Assembly (NCBI GenBank): GCA_044356865.1
Contig: JBIKVN010000028.1
Location: 1 to 20,088, forward strand
Length of the DNA stretch: 20,088 bases
Source: JBEIUL01 sp044356865
GTDB lineage: Bacteria; Planctomycetota; Phycisphaerae; Phycisphaerales; SM1A02
Reading direction: 5' to 3'
Position numbers and translations under genes: made by a program. Below are positions 1 through 9,019 of the stretch, piece after piece. The notes beneath the pieces are model-generated. The model saw nothing but the letters and a program-made list of their open reading frames with translations. It ran no database searches and was not told where the DNA came from. Within the stretch, counting starts at the first letter, position 1. Every line of letters starts with the position of its first letter.

Positions 1-164
1 GGGTGCGTCCTCCTCGTCACGCGTCGGCGGCGGATAGCGCGAACGGCCCCGTCCCGGTCCGGGCGCATGGAGTGCCGGCCTGCGGCCGGCAGCGATGAAC
101 GCAGCGGCCATTCGATGGCTGGGCGAGAGGAGTGCTCCCTCCTCGTCAGGCGCCGGCCGCGCGA
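1..164. other. Non-coding end of the filament operon
   Basis: These 164 bases follow the stop codon of the giant GspK-like gene, and no gene in them can be supported. On the minus strand an 11-base sequence, TGACGAGGAGG, occurs twice (near 140-150 and near 9-19). The copy nearest the window edge looks like a ribosome binding site and would place a start codon just outside the window, so the operon may continue leftward. A minus-strand reading frame open from an ATG near 117 to the edge lacks a well-placed ribosome binding site and is not called. Confidence 0.5.
73..91 (-). terminator. Perfect 8-bp inverted repeat, weak terminator candidate
   Basis: TGCCGGCC (73-80) and GGCCGGCA (84-91) are exact reverse complements separated by a 3-base loop. 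They lie about 75 bases beyond the stop of the last gene of the leftward operon, the expected place for a transcript end. No T-run follows on the minus strand, so this is not a canonical intrinsic terminator. It could be an mRNA-stabilising hairpin or chance in GC-rich DNA. Confidence 0.3.
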
Positions 165-3100
165 TCAGTCCGGGCACTTCTCGAGCATCAGGATCTTCGG
201 CCGCTGGCCGGGTCGATCCACGCCGCCGCGGTCGACCGTCATCACGTAGCGGCTGTCGTCGACGATCAGGTCGGGATTGGTGCCGTCCCACTTGAGCGTC
301 ACCGGGTCCTGCCGCACCGAGCGCACGCGGAAGTAGACGGTGAAGACGTCGCTGCGGGTGGTCAGCAGGTTCGAGATGCCCGAGAAGAGCAGGTTCCGGT
401 CCTCGGCGTCGCCGGCGACGCGGTCGGGAACGACCCGCTGGTTCGTGCCGGTTCCGATCTGGCCGTTCTGGAGGTCGGTCGAGAGCCGCGGCGTGAAGCC
501 GTTCGCGTAGGCGAAGCCGCTGGAAGCGGGGTCATCGACGCTGCTCCGGTACGGATCCAGTCCGAAGTACTGCATGCTGAACGACTGCTGCTGGCTCCAA
601 AGATTGTTGGCATCAGGCGGCGCGACCCGCTGCAGCAACATGAGCTCGCCGATGCTCTGGATCCCCCGCTCGTTCCGCATGCCCTGGGCGACCAGTTCGT
701 TCCCGTCGTAGATGGGGCCGAGGAAGCCGGCGAGGCCCGAACCGGGCAGGTCGTCCGCCCCGATGCCGCGGTCGGCGTACCCGGGCACCGCGTTCGCGTC
801 CATCTGGCCGGGGATGATCACGCCGGGCTGGAGAGCGAGGGTCCGGTCGCGGTACCGAAGGATGCTGTCGACGACGCGGATGTACTTCCCCTGTTCCTGC
901 AAGGGATCGATCACCGCCGCATCCGGCGCCGCCTGTGTCCCGAAGTTCGTCGGGTTGTTCACGAGGAAATGCATCTGCGGCATCGCCCGCATCACCTCGG
1001 GCAGGGCCGTGTTCAGGTTGATCAGCCCCGGCGTCGAACGGCCCGAGAAGGCCACCGCGTTCCGCGGCCGGAACCGTTCGGCGGCGTTCAGTTCCGACTG
1101 CGAGATCAGGCCGTTCGGCACCGACCCGTCGAGCCCGTCGAGCCGCTGGTTCAGGCCGCGATCGTCGCAGACGAGGGCGTCGAAGAGCGCCGAGCCCGCG
1201 GGCAGCGCCGGCACGTACGGGGCGTTCGGCGGCGTGCCGAGCACCGCGGTCGGGCCGTCGGTCGCCTGCGGGTCGTTCCGCAGGGCCGCCTCCGCCTCGA
1301 TCACGGGATCAAGATAGGGAATCATCCGCAGCCGGTTGACGAAGATGCCGCGTCCGACCGGCTGGTCCTCGTCGTCACCCTCCTGCAGCATGATCTCGGA
1401 GAAGGTCTTCTCGGTCTCCGGCGGACCGTTCCCGAGATCGATCACCGGTCCCCAGCAGAAGACATTGAGCACCTCGCCGGCCTGGGCGAAGTCGGCGTCC
1501 TTGTGCAGCATTTGCAGCGGCGATCGCAGCGAAAGCCGCTTGAGCGCCTCCCGCCAGTCCTCCTCCTGGAAGCCCTTGTCGCCGAAGACCACGTTGCCGG
1601 GATAGTTCCCGTCGAGGTCCGGCGCCGCGAAACCGCCGCCGTAGGCGTTCTCGCCGTCCTGGGTGGCCCCCTCGGGCTGAACCACCTGAGTCGAGAAGAA
1701 GACCGGCTTGCCGCGGCGGGTGGCGCCGAAGATGTTCCGGTAGGTGAACGAAATCCAGAGCTGGTCGGGGCTCGGCGGGTCGGGCAGCTGGTTGCCGCGG
1801 ACGGTGTTGCCGAGGTTGTCGCGGTCGGCGCCGCTCACATGGGCCCGCACCGCGCCGGTCGGCCGCACCGGCTTCGACGCGAACGAGAAGATCCAGCGGG
1901 GATTCTCCTCGTCGGGCGTGATCAGCCCGTCGGTCTCCTCGAGCGTGACCGCACCGTCGCCGTCGATATCCTTCGGGACATCCCAGCTCCAGAGCCGCGA
2001 GGCCCGGGTCCACGAGACATAGAAGTCGTCGTCGGCGAGGCGGATGCCGTTCATCCAGCTCCGGTCGGGGTCGCTCTGGTTCAGCTCGAAGTCCTGGACC
2101 GGCGGATAGAGCCGCTCGTCGGTGAAAAGCCGCGCCACCGACTCGGCGAAGCGAAGCCCGTCGGCGGTGGTGTAGTTGTCGAACCGATCGACCACGACCG
2201 GCACCGGCGTCGGCGCGCCCGGGCCGGGCTGGCCGACCACGTTCCGCACGAGCTCGACCGAGTGGGCGTCGTCGTCGTTGAAGCCGCTCGCGGGCGACGC
2301 GGCCGGGCTCGGGGTGTCCTCGGAAGTCCACACCACGCTCGCGTCGAACCGCAGCGTCCGCCGCGTCGGATCGCCGGAGTTGAAGAGGGCGAGGTCGTCG
2401 ATGTCGAGGAAGTCCCGCCACTTCTCCTTGAAGGTGACCGCATTCCAGCCGGTCGGGAAGGAGTTGAGCTGCTCGGTCGTCGGAGCCTTCATCGCGTAGA
2501 CGATGGCCGTCGACGGGCCGCTCCGGGTCGCGGGGCCGAGCACCGGACCGATTCCGTAGCTCTCGAAGGGCGACGGGTTCGACGGGTCGGGCTGCGGCGT
2601 CGCGTTGAAGTTGTAGACCTTGCCGAAGACCCGAAGCCGGAAGTCGGCGAGGTTTATGGGCGTGTCGTAGGGGTTGGCGATCTGGACCGCGATCACCGGG
2701 ATCGGCTTGCTGCTCGAGTCGACGAAGTTCTCGCCGCCGTCGTCGAAGATGCTCGGGATGTCGAAATCGCTCGAGGGCACCGGAAGCCCCGCGGCCTGCA
2801 GGGCCTGCTTGAGCGGCAGCGAGATCTTGCTCTTCGGGTAGACCAGCGCGAAGAAGACCTCCATGATGAAGGGCTGCTTCTCCTGGCCGATGTAGACGAG
2901 GTCGGGATCGATCGGATCGCGGATCCCGAGCACCGGGTGGATCGGCTGGTCGACGACGACGTTCGCGATCGTCACCTCGCCCCGGTCGCGGGCCTGGTCG
3001 ATGTTCGCGGTGAGCGACGCGACCATCGATCGCGTCTTCTGGAAGGCCGTGCGCTGGTCCTGGACGTTCGTCTCGTCGCGTGGCCCGAGGTAGCTCTGGT

Positions 3101-5222
3101 ACTGGGCGTCGGCGCCTTCGCCCCAGGTGCGGGTCAGCGTTCGCTCGAGGATCCGGTTGAGGTCGATCCGCCACTGGCGGCGGTTCTCCTCGACCTGGGC
3201 GAAGCTGGGCGGGGCCTGCCCGAGGCCGGCGTCGTCCATGGCACGGCGGAGGTCAAGCTTGCGGAGCTGACGCTCGTAGGCGGCGAGGTCGCCGGCCGTC
3301 GCGTCCGGATTCTCGGCGCCGGTATTGGGATCGACGGTCACCGCGTTGTCGCGGTTGTAGTCGATGGTCACGTTGAAGAAGGGTGACGGCCAGAGCCACG
3401 GCGGCAGGAGGTCGTTGCGGGCCCCCGAGAACATCGTGAGCTTGCGGCGGTTGTCGAGGAGGAGCTGCTGGGCGTTCAGCTGGTCGAGGTATTCGCTCGT
3501 CTCGGCGCGGGCGGGCGAGCTGCGGAGGAACCAGTTGAACACCCACGGTCCGGTGGGGCCCTGCGGTGAATCATTGCCATTGATAGCCGACTCAAATCGG
3601 CTCATCAGGAACGGATGGTTGTTCCCGTGGTACATCCTCAGCTCGAGCTCCTCGGCGGTGCCGAAGGGCGTGAGCCCGTACTGCGGCTCGAGCGGGTTCA
3701 CGAGCGAACGGAAGTACCCGAGCCGCTCGAGCGGCGAGAAGAACTCGCCTTGGCGACCCGCTGGGAACGCGGCATCGGCAAGATATGAATTCGGCACCCC
3801 TACCACGCCATTGATCGGGCTTGGGCTCTTCATTCCCACGGCCTGCAGGAAGGTCAGGCCTCGTTGCATGAGCTGGGAATCGTCGTCGTTGTCGCCAAAG
3901 TAGTTTGGCTTCCAGTTCACTTTGACCGGGGGATAGAGCTGTTCCCCGTTCGGCGGCCAGAGCGTAAAAGCCGAGCCGGCGCCTTCCATCGAGTTCGTCG
4001 GCGTGTCGATGAACCCGACTCCGACATCCGACACCAGCGCCAGATCCCCCGGCGTCGTCCCCGCGGTGTTCGTCCGGTCAAACCGCGTCGCGGCATTCAC
4101 GTTCAGGAGCCCCGAGTTGTCGACGATCGACACGCCCACCACCGTCCGCACGCCGCGCTCGACGCTCGTCGGGGCGAGGAACCAGAACGAGTCGGTGAAG
4201 CCGTCGCCGTCGGTGTCGGTGAAGGTGCGGGAGACGACGTTGCGGGGGTTGCCCGGCACGAACTCGTCCACCGGATTCGCCGAGAGCAGGCTCAGCTTGA
4301 AGAAGTTCGGCAGGGCGTTGTTCGTCGAGTAGACCTGCGCGTACTGCGTCGGCAGGCCGAACCAGGCGTCGCGACGCTGGATGAAGTTCGTCGGGTTAGT
4401 CGCGGCCGGGAAGATGTTGGGCAGCCACTGCTCGTAGGGCATGCCGAGGGCAAACGGCTGCGGGGAACTCAGTTCTTCGACCGTGTTGGTCAGAACCGTG
4501 CCCGTAATGTCCGACAGATCCTTGACCACCCTCCAGCCGTTGTTCGCGGTGGGGATCCACGACAGGTGGGCCCAGTGGCTGAAGGTGTCCGGAACGCCGT
4601 CGCCGTTCGAGTCGACCCGGACCGGCTCGGTCGAGCGGAGCCACCGCGTGTCGCCGAAGCCGGGATTGCCGTAGGGGTTGCCGTCGCCGATGGGCGTGTT
4701 GGCCGCGTTCAGGATGATGCCGTCGGGCTGGCCCGGGCCGCGGGGGAACTGGTTGCTCAGGAAGTCGGGCCAGTTCGTCCACGGCGAGACCGCGTAGGTC
4801 GCGGCGTTGTAGATGACGTCGGGGATCGCATCCGAGCCCGCCTGCGGCGGGTTCGTGCCGTTGATGAAGACATCCCGGTCGATGCCGTATCGCCGCGCGT
4901 CGCCCGGGGTCGCGAGACGAGGCCACGAACTGACGGCGCTCTGGACGCCGAGCGGGTCGGCGGCGCTGCTCCGGAACGCCGTCCCCGGATCGACCGGCTG
5001 CGGAAAGAGTGACTGCCCGATGAGGTCGGCCAGCTCGTTCGCGACGCCGAGGGCCCGGTCGTCGCGCTGCCCCGCCTGCTGCTGCGCCGCCGAGACCTGC
5101 CGGGCCGCCTGCGTGCGCGAGAGGAACGCGGTCGCGATGATCACGAGCAGCACGAGGATCGCGGTCACCAGGATCATGGTGTTCCCGCGGGGCGGCACGG
5201 TCGTTCGGTTCGGGAAGCTCAT
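165..5222 (-). CDS. Giant GspK/PilX-like minor pseudopilin (1685 aa)
   Basis: This is probably the tip subunit of the filament encoded by the operon. The N-terminus has a prepilin-type layout: a short basic leader PPRG (Gly13), then NTMIL and a hydrophobic helix at about residues 15-35. Leu occupies mature position +5 where major pilins have Glu; absence of Glu5 is a hallmark of GspK. Two GspK-like modules can be seen. The first has LLNVNAATRF at about 369-378 and EELEL at about 522. The second has LINLNTALPEV at about 1397-1408 and SIGELMLL at about 1525. EF-hand-like acidic loops occur at about 204 (DSNGDGVPD), 335 (DTDGDGFTD) and 1085 (DIDGDG). Family members are usually about 300-350 residues, so this is roughly five times longer, with a large unassigned middle region of about 870 residues. 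The ATG is chosen because GGAGG lies 7 bases upstream, in the 13-base gap after the GspJ-like gene. It is the last visible gene of the operon. The frame is open throughout. GspK assignment is likely; the function of the central region is unknown. Confidence 0.82.
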   Translation of the reverse strand: MSFPNRTTVPPRGNTMILVTAILVLLVIIATAFLSRTQAARQVSAAQQQAGQRDDRALGVANELADLIGQSLFPQPVDPGTAFRSSAADPLGVQSAVSSWPRLATPGDARRYGIDRDVFINGTNPPQAGSDAIPDVIYNAATYAVSPWTNWPDFLSNQFPRGPGQPDGIILNAANTPIGDGNPYGNPGFGDTRWLRSTEPVRVDSNGDGVPDTFSHWAHLSWIPTANNGWRVVKDLSDITGTVLTNTVEELSSPQPFALGMPYEQWLPNIFPAATNPTNFIQRRDAWFGLPTQYAQVYSTNNALPNFFKLSLLSANPVDEFVPGNPRNVVSRTFTDTDGDGFTDSFWFLAPTSVERGVRTVVGVSIVDNSGLLNVNAATRFDRTNTAGTTPGDLALVSDVGVGFIDTPTNSMEGAGSAFTLWPPNGEQLYPPVKVNWKPNYFGDNDDDSQLMQRGLTFLQAVGMKSPSPINGVVGVPNSYLADAAFPAGRQGEFFSPLERLGYFRSLVNPLEPQYGLTPFGTAEELELRMYHGNNHPFLMSRFESAINGNDSPQGPTGPWVFNWFLRSSPARAETSEYLDQLNAQQLLLDNRRKLTMFSGARNDLLPPWLWPSPFFNVTIDYNRDNAVTVDPNTGAENPDATAGDLAAYERQLRKLDLRRAMDDAGLGQAPPSFAQVEENRRQWRIDLNRILERTLTRTWGEGADAQYQSYLGPRDETNVQDQRTAFQKTRSMVASLTANIDQARDRGEVTIANVVVDQPIHPVLGIRDPIDPDLVYIGQEKQPFIMEVFFALVYPKSKISLPLKQALQAAGLPVPSSDFDIPSIFDDGGENFVDSSSKPIPVIAVQIANPYDTPINLADFRLRVFGKVYNFNATPQPDPSNPSPFESYGIGPVLGPATRSGPSTAIVYAMKAPTTEQLNSFPTGWNAVTFKEKWRDFLDIDDLALFNSGDPTRRTLRFDASVVWTSEDTPSPAASPASGFNDDDAHSVELVRNVVGQPGPGAPTPVPVVVDRFDNYTTADGLRFAESVARLFTDERLYPPVQDFELNQSDPDRSWMNGIRLADDDFYVSWTRASRLWSWDVPKDIDGDGAVTLEETDGLITPDEENPRWIFSFASKPVRPTGAVRAHVSGADRDNLGNTVRGNQLPDPPSPDQLWISFTYRNIFGATRRGKPVFFSTQVVQPEGATQDGENAYGGGFAAPDLDGNYPGNVVFGDKGFQEEDWREALKRLSLRSPLQMLHKDADFAQAGEVLNVFCWGPVIDLGNGPPETEKTFSEIMLQEGDDEDQPVGRGIFVNRLRMIPYLDPVIEAEAALRNDPQATDGPTAVLGTPPNAPYVPALPAGSALFDALVCDDRGLNQRLDGLDGSVPNGLISQSELNAAERFRPRNAVAFSGRSTPGLINLNTALPEVMRAMPQMHFLVNNPTNFGTQAAPDAAVIDPLQEQGKYIRVVDSILRYRDRTLALQPGVIIPGQMDANAVPGYADRGIGADDLPGSGLAGFLGPIYDGNELVAQGMRNERGIQSIGELMLLQRVAPPDANNLWSQQQSFSMQYFGLDPYRSSVDDPASSGFAYANGFTPRLSTDLQNGQIGTGTNQRVVPDRVAGDAEDRNLLFSGISNLLTTRSDVFTVYFRVRSVRQDPVTLKWDGTNPDLIVDDSRYVMTVDRGGVDRPGQRPKILMLEKCPD

Positions 5223-5235
5223 GGCGAATCCTCCG

Positions 5236-6855
5236 TCAGCGGCGCGGAAGCTCGACGACGAACTGGAAGGTCCGTCCGTCGGTGAACCGCTGCTCGGGAT
5301 CGTGCAGGGTGAAGGTGAAGCGAAGGGCGGTCGGCCAGGGCGTGTAGCCGAGCTCGAGATCGGGCGCGCCCGCGGCGTTCAGGGCCTGCGTCGTGTTGTA
5401 GCCGAAAGTGGCCCGATACAGCCGCACGCCCGAGAGGATGCCGCCGGTGAAGGACTGCACCGCTGGATAGAAGTTACCTTGCGGGTCCTCGGTTCCTTCA
5501 TTGCCTTCAATCGCTCTCGGGTCGATAGGCAAGCCCACGCAGCCCCATTGCTCAAGCCAGTTGGCACCGACGCAGGGCAAGCTGCCCTGCCTCCTGATCT
5601 CGGGATCACTGGAGATGACTTGAGAAAGCGTCTGCGTCCCCCGCTCGGCGTTCGGCATCCCGAACCACGGGGCCGAGGTGTCGCCCCGCACCACGAGGCC
5701 GACCATCGGCTGGTTGTTGACCACCAGGGCGTTCCCCTGGGCATCGACCTGCCGGCCGGTGCGGTCCTCCCAGGTCCACTCGACGGCGAACGACGAGCAC
5801 TGCCCGGCGATCACCGGGTTGGTCAGCATCTGGTCGGCCCGGGCCATGCTCGGGGCGACCTTCTCGGCCCGCGGCCAGCGGGCGGTGAAGCCGTTGCCGC
5901 CGGCGCCGACCGCCCGCAGCATCTGGTTGCGACGGGTGGCTTGGTCATTCAGCGGTGCCGACGCGTCGGCGGGAAACCCGAGCACGGTGCGGCGGATCGA
6001 GTTGGCGAGCTGGAACGAGAAGTCGATCCGCGACGAGAGGACGCCGGGATCGCGATTCGCGCCGGTCACGACGTTCGACGGCACCGCCCAGATGTCGCGG
6101 GTCGAGTTCTTGAGCTCTGGACGCGGTGGCTGCGGCGGTTCGCCCGGCGGCGGCGGAACGTGGTAGAAAACAGCGCTTCCCCCGTCGTCGGCGATGAGCA
6201 TCGCCTGCCGGGCGAGGATCCACTCGCGGGCCCCGGGCTGGGTCGCGGTCACCTCGCCGATCGTCTGGCCGGTCGCCCAGTTGACGGTGGCGATGCGGTC
6301 GGGCCCGGAACTCGTCAGGCCAAGCCACGGCACGAGGGCCGCCCCGTTCTCGGTCTGCCAGCCGAAGTTCGGCACCGTAAAGGGATCGGCCTCCTTGGCC
6401 GCGTTGCGAAGCTGGACCGCGTGGCCCCAGTACACCCGCGAGATCGTCGACTGCTTGGCGTTGATGTAGGGGTTTCCGCTGGAGTCGGTGCTCGTGAACG
6501 CCGTCGAGACCTGCGGCGCCGCCGTGAAGAAGACGAGCTGGTCGCACCGGACCGTCGCGGTCGGCGGCAGGGCGCTGTTCAGGAGCGGCACGCCGTTCCC
6601 GTTCACGTTGTTCGGCACCTCGACCGACTGGATCACGAGGAACCCGTCGCGCGAGATCCGCTCGAGATCCGCCCGCACCTGCTTCTCGATCGCCGCCGCG
6701 GTCTGCAGGATGTCGGCGTTCGCCTCGCCCGCCCCGGTCACCTTGCTCACGGTGCCGAAGATGCGGGCGGTGGCGAGGATGATCACGATGAGCACCGCGA
6801 CCGCGACGAGCAGCTCGGTCAGCGTGAAGGCCCGCACGAGGGAGGGGCGGCGCAT
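5236..6855 (-). CDS. GspJ/PilW-like minor pseudopilin (539 aa)
   Basis: A type IV pilin-like protein, likely a filament-tip component. After a short basic leader, Ala9 precedes FTLTELLVAV, giving Phe at +1 and Glu14 at the conserved +5 position, then a hydrophobic helix to about residue 30. The usual Gly at -1 is replaced by Ala. The C-terminal end (LRFTFTLHDPEQ, then GRTFQFVVELP) resembles the final strands of GspJ/PilW proteins. At 539 residues it is more than twice the common GspJ length. Two Cys (in PCVG and WGCVG) sit 12 residues apart in a lower-GC stretch near 5455-5640 and could form a disulfide. Two starts are possible: GTG at 6858 or ATG at 6855. The ATG has GGAGG (6863-6867) at 7 bases and overlaps the preceding stop by one base (TGATG), so it is preferred. 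GspJ is the best guess among minor pseudopilin classes. Confidence 0.82.
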   Translation of the reverse strand: MRRPSLVRAFTLTELLVAVAVLIVIILATARIFGTVSKVTGAGEANADILQTAAAIEKQVRADLERISRDGFLVIQSVEVPNNVNGNGVPLLNSALPPTATVRCDQLVFFTAAPQVSTAFTSTDSSGNPYINAKQSTISRVYWGHAVQLRNAAKEADPFTVPNFGWQTENGAALVPWLGLTSSGPDRIATVNWATGQTIGEVTATQPGAREWILARQAMLIADDGGSAVFYHVPPPPGEPPQPPRPELKNSTRDIWAVPSNVVTGANRDPGVLSSRIDFSFQLANSIRRTVLGFPADASAPLNDQATRRNQMLRAVGAGGNGFTARWPRAEKVAPSMARADQMLTNPVIAGQCSSFAVEWTWEDRTGRQVDAQGNALVVNNQPMVGLVVRGDTSAPWFGMPNAERGTQTLSQVISSDPEIRRQGSLPCVGANWLEQWGCVGLPIDPRAIEGNEGTEDPQGNFYPAVQSFTGGILSGVRLYRATFGYNTTQALNAAGAPDLELGYTPWPTALRFTFTLHDPEQRFTDGRTFQFVVELPRR

Positions 6856-8126
6856 CACAGTTCCTCCACGAGGATGTAGACCGGCGTCAGCACCGCGCCC
6901 CGGGCGTCGCGGATCGGGAGGTACCAGGCGGTCGCGACGCCTTCGGAGTCAAGCAGATTCGGCCCGAGATCGGGTGGGGCCGTCGAAACCCCGCCGGGTC
7001 CCGGCGGGAAAGCCCCGCCGTAGACGACCGAGGGCGGCGCCGCGGGAATGGGGCGGGCGAGTCGCACGGGCCCCTCGGAGACGTTCCGCCGTCCGTTGAG
7101 CACCCGGTGCACGAAGTTGTTCTGGTCGAGGATCCACTGGCCCGGTACCTGCCACATTTGGCGAGGCCTGGAGAGATCGAAAGGCAGCCAAGGACTGCCG
7201 GCAGGTCCGGTGGGAAGCGTCCCGCCGATCGCACTTGGATCATTCGGTACCGCACCCGAAATCCATCGATAGGTTGCGCTCGATGGCGCATTCAGGAGCA
7301 ACGGCAAAGGTGATCGCGTGGGCGATTGTGGACAATCGGAACTGTTCAGAGTCACATCCGCCGGCGCCACCGAGTACGGCCGCGGCTGGCCGCCGGGAAA
7401 CCCGACGCGGTAGACGAACACCGCCGCGAGGACCCGTCCCTGGAAGCGCCGGAACATGACCTCCCAGTGGTACTGCGGCCGGTCGGCCGGATTCCCGGCG
7501 CCGAACTCGCTCTCCATCGGCCAGGCCCGTTCCCTTTGCGAAACCAGCACCAGCGGTTCGGGCAAGGGACGCGTGAAACTGCCGACCCCGGCCGCGTTCA
7601 GCACCGAGAGGCGGGACGGGTTGAAGGGAATGCCCCGCAACGCGGTTCCGCCCCAGCCGTCGGGCAGTTCGCTCGCCTTGTCGAGCGATACGAGGTCCTG
7701 CGTCCCGGGCAGCGGGGTGAAGCCCGCGTCCTGCCGGGTCTTGACGAGCGAGAAGACGTCGATCGCCCCCTCGTCGAAGGCGGTCGCCGGGTTATCGAAG
7801 ATGAAACCCGGACGCATCCAGGGCCAGTCGCCCTGGATCGTGAAGATGTCGAAGGGGGCTCCTGCGGCCTCGACGGTGTAGGGCCACGCGTTCGCGTTGA
7901 ACTGCGAAAAGCTCCCGAAGTCCTCCTGCTTCAGCCGCGACCTCAGCACGCTCATCGCGTGCTGTGCGACGAGCGGCCCGAGGGTGTCGTCGTTGGTCTG
8001 CCGCTGCAGGGCTATGCCCGCGGGGAAGACCGCGGCGACCGAGATGACCCCGATGCCGAGGATGAAGATCGCCAGCAACAGCTCGACGAGCGAGAAGCCG
8101 CGCGAAGGGCGAGAGACGCGAGTCAT
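6855..8126 (-). CDS. PilV/GspI-like minor pseudopilin (423 aa)
   Basis: A prepilin-like protein with leader MTRVSRPSRG, cleavage after Gly10, mature start FSLVELLLAI with Glu at +5 (Glu15), and a hydrophobic segment containing FILGIGVISVAAVFPAG. The ILGIG..S run is typical of PilV/GspI-type proteins, and the VFPAGI ending is, from memory, common in planctomycete pseudopilins. The rest is a large globular domain of about 380 residues with no recognisable motif. A lower-GC region (about 7150-7370) encodes a Ser/Pro/Asn-rich loop. The open frame extends upstream to 8375, but the ATG at 8126 is chosen because the signal begins there, it overlaps the previous stop as ATGA, and GGAGGTGAT lies just upstream inside the end of the preceding gene. 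It sits between the GspH-like and GspJ-like genes, matching the usual H-I-J-K order. Confidence 0.85.
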   Translation of the reverse strand: MTRVSRPSRGFSLVELLLAIFILGIGVISVAAVFPAGIALQRQTNDDTLGPLVAQHAMSVLRSRLKQEDFGSFSQFNANAWPYTVEAAGAPFDIFTIQGDWPWMRPGFIFDNPATAFDEGAIDVFSLVKTRQDAGFTPLPGTQDLVSLDKASELPDGWGGTALRGIPFNPSRLSVLNAAGVGSFTRPLPEPLVLVSQRERAWPMESEFGAGNPADRPQYHWEVMFRRFQGRVLAAVFVYRVGFPGGQPRPYSVAPADVTLNSSDCPQSPTRSPLPLLLNAPSSATYRWISGAVPNDPSAIGGTLPTGPAGSPWLPFDLSRPRQMWQVPGQWILDQNNFVHRVLNGRRNVSEGPVRLARPIPAAPPSVVYGGAFPPGPGGVSTAPPDLGPNLLDSEGVATAWYLPIRDARGAVLTPVYILVEEL

Positions 8127-9019
8127 GGCGCGATCACCTCCGCCACGCCGGTGTAGCGGTTGAAGTGGATGCGGTCGCTGTTCGTCGTGATGTAGCCCTG
8201 GAGGCCGACGAGGTCCCGGATCATGGCCTCGTCGCTCGTCCAGTCCGACAGTCGCCGCTCGCGGGCCACGCGGTCGTCGTAGACGGCGAGGAACGGCACG
8301 AGCGCGACGTTGCACTCGTCCTCGAGCTCGTCTTGCAGGAAAAAGCGAGATCCGGGAAAGAAGCCGTTGGCACACGGCGTGGAACTGGAAGTCCCATCTT
8401 GCTGTCCATTGCGAATGAAATCCACGAACGACTTGTTGTCGGACGAAGCCCCCTGCGGGTTACGGCTCAATCGAGAACCGTCCGGGCCGAACATCACGCC
8501 AACCTGCTGGTAGTACCGATTGGTCTCTGAACAAGGAGGACCGCCACCCACGCTCAGGATCCGCGGCAACTCCGCTTGGGTGATCCACAGCGAATCGCTT
8601 CCGCCAACCTCGTACAGCGGCCCGGCAACCTTCACGCCCGGGGCGAGCCTCAGCGGCTGGAAACCGTTCGCGGGCACGTAGATATCCGCCAGTTGCCCCG
8701 GCGGCGATGGCGGGGGGAACTCATAGGAGGTCCCCGTCCACTCCGCGATCACCACCTCGGTCTGCTGCGGCGTCTGCCGCTGGTTCGGGTTCCAGACCGG
8801 GCGGAACACGACCATGACCAGGTTGTTCGTCTTGATCGCGTGGGCCCGGGCCGCGGCGAGGGCGTTCGTGACGGTGTTCGTCGCGGTCGCGGTCCGGGTG
8901 TCGCGGGAGATCCGCTGCACGCTGATCACGGTCAGCGTCCCGAGGATCGCGATCACGCCGATCACGACGAGCAACTCGGCCAGCGAGAAGGCCCGGGCGG
9001 CGGAGGCGCGAGGCGTCAC
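8123..9019 (-). CDS. GspH/FimT-like pseudopilin (298 aa, GTG start)
   Basis: A prepilin-like protein: leader ending ARA, then FSLAELLVVIGVIAIL with Glu15 at +5. As in the GspJ-like protein, Ala replaces Gly at -1. The segment after the helix, ALAAARAHAIKTNNLVMVVF at about 53-72, closely resembles the start of the GspH/FimT domain (AR.EAI.R...V). The C-terminus ends in a short beta-type stretch, RYTGVAEVIAP. Three Cys lie in the variable middle (near GGGPPC, TPCANG and DECNV), mostly inside a lower-GC patch at about 8330-8600; extracytoplasmic disulfides are plausible. The GTG at 9019 is chosen because it sits directly before the prepilin leader, overlaps the upstream stop as GTGA, and has GGAGG 4 bases before it. 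The longer open frame upstream lies over the previous gene and is not coding. Confidence 0.83.
   Translation of the reverse strand: MTPRASAARAFSLAELLVVIGVIAILGTLTVISVQRISRDTRTATATNTVTNALAAARAHAIKTNNLVMVVFRPVWNPNQRQTPQQTEVVIAEWTGTSYEFPPPSPPGQLADIYVPANGFQPLRLAPGVKVAGPLYEVGGSDSLWITQAELPRILSVGGGPPCSETNRYYQQVGVMFGPDGSRLSRNPQGASSDNKSFVDFIRNGQQDGTSSSTPCANGFFPGSRFFLQDELEDECNVALVPFLAVYDDRVARERRLSDWTSDEAMIRDLVGLQGYITTNSDRIHFNRYTGVAEVIAP

Noticed and set aside
1..117. Small minus-strand open frame running off the left edge
   Set aside because: No ribosome binding site at a useful distance, no recognisable protein features, and too little sequence to judge.
132..3386. 1084-residue open frame on the plus strand, antisense to the giant GspK-like gene
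   Set aside because: Its translation is dominated by Arg, Val, Asp, Glu and Pro with no motif or signal, as expected for the complement of GC-rich coding DNA. The minus-strand frame has clear pseudopilin features.
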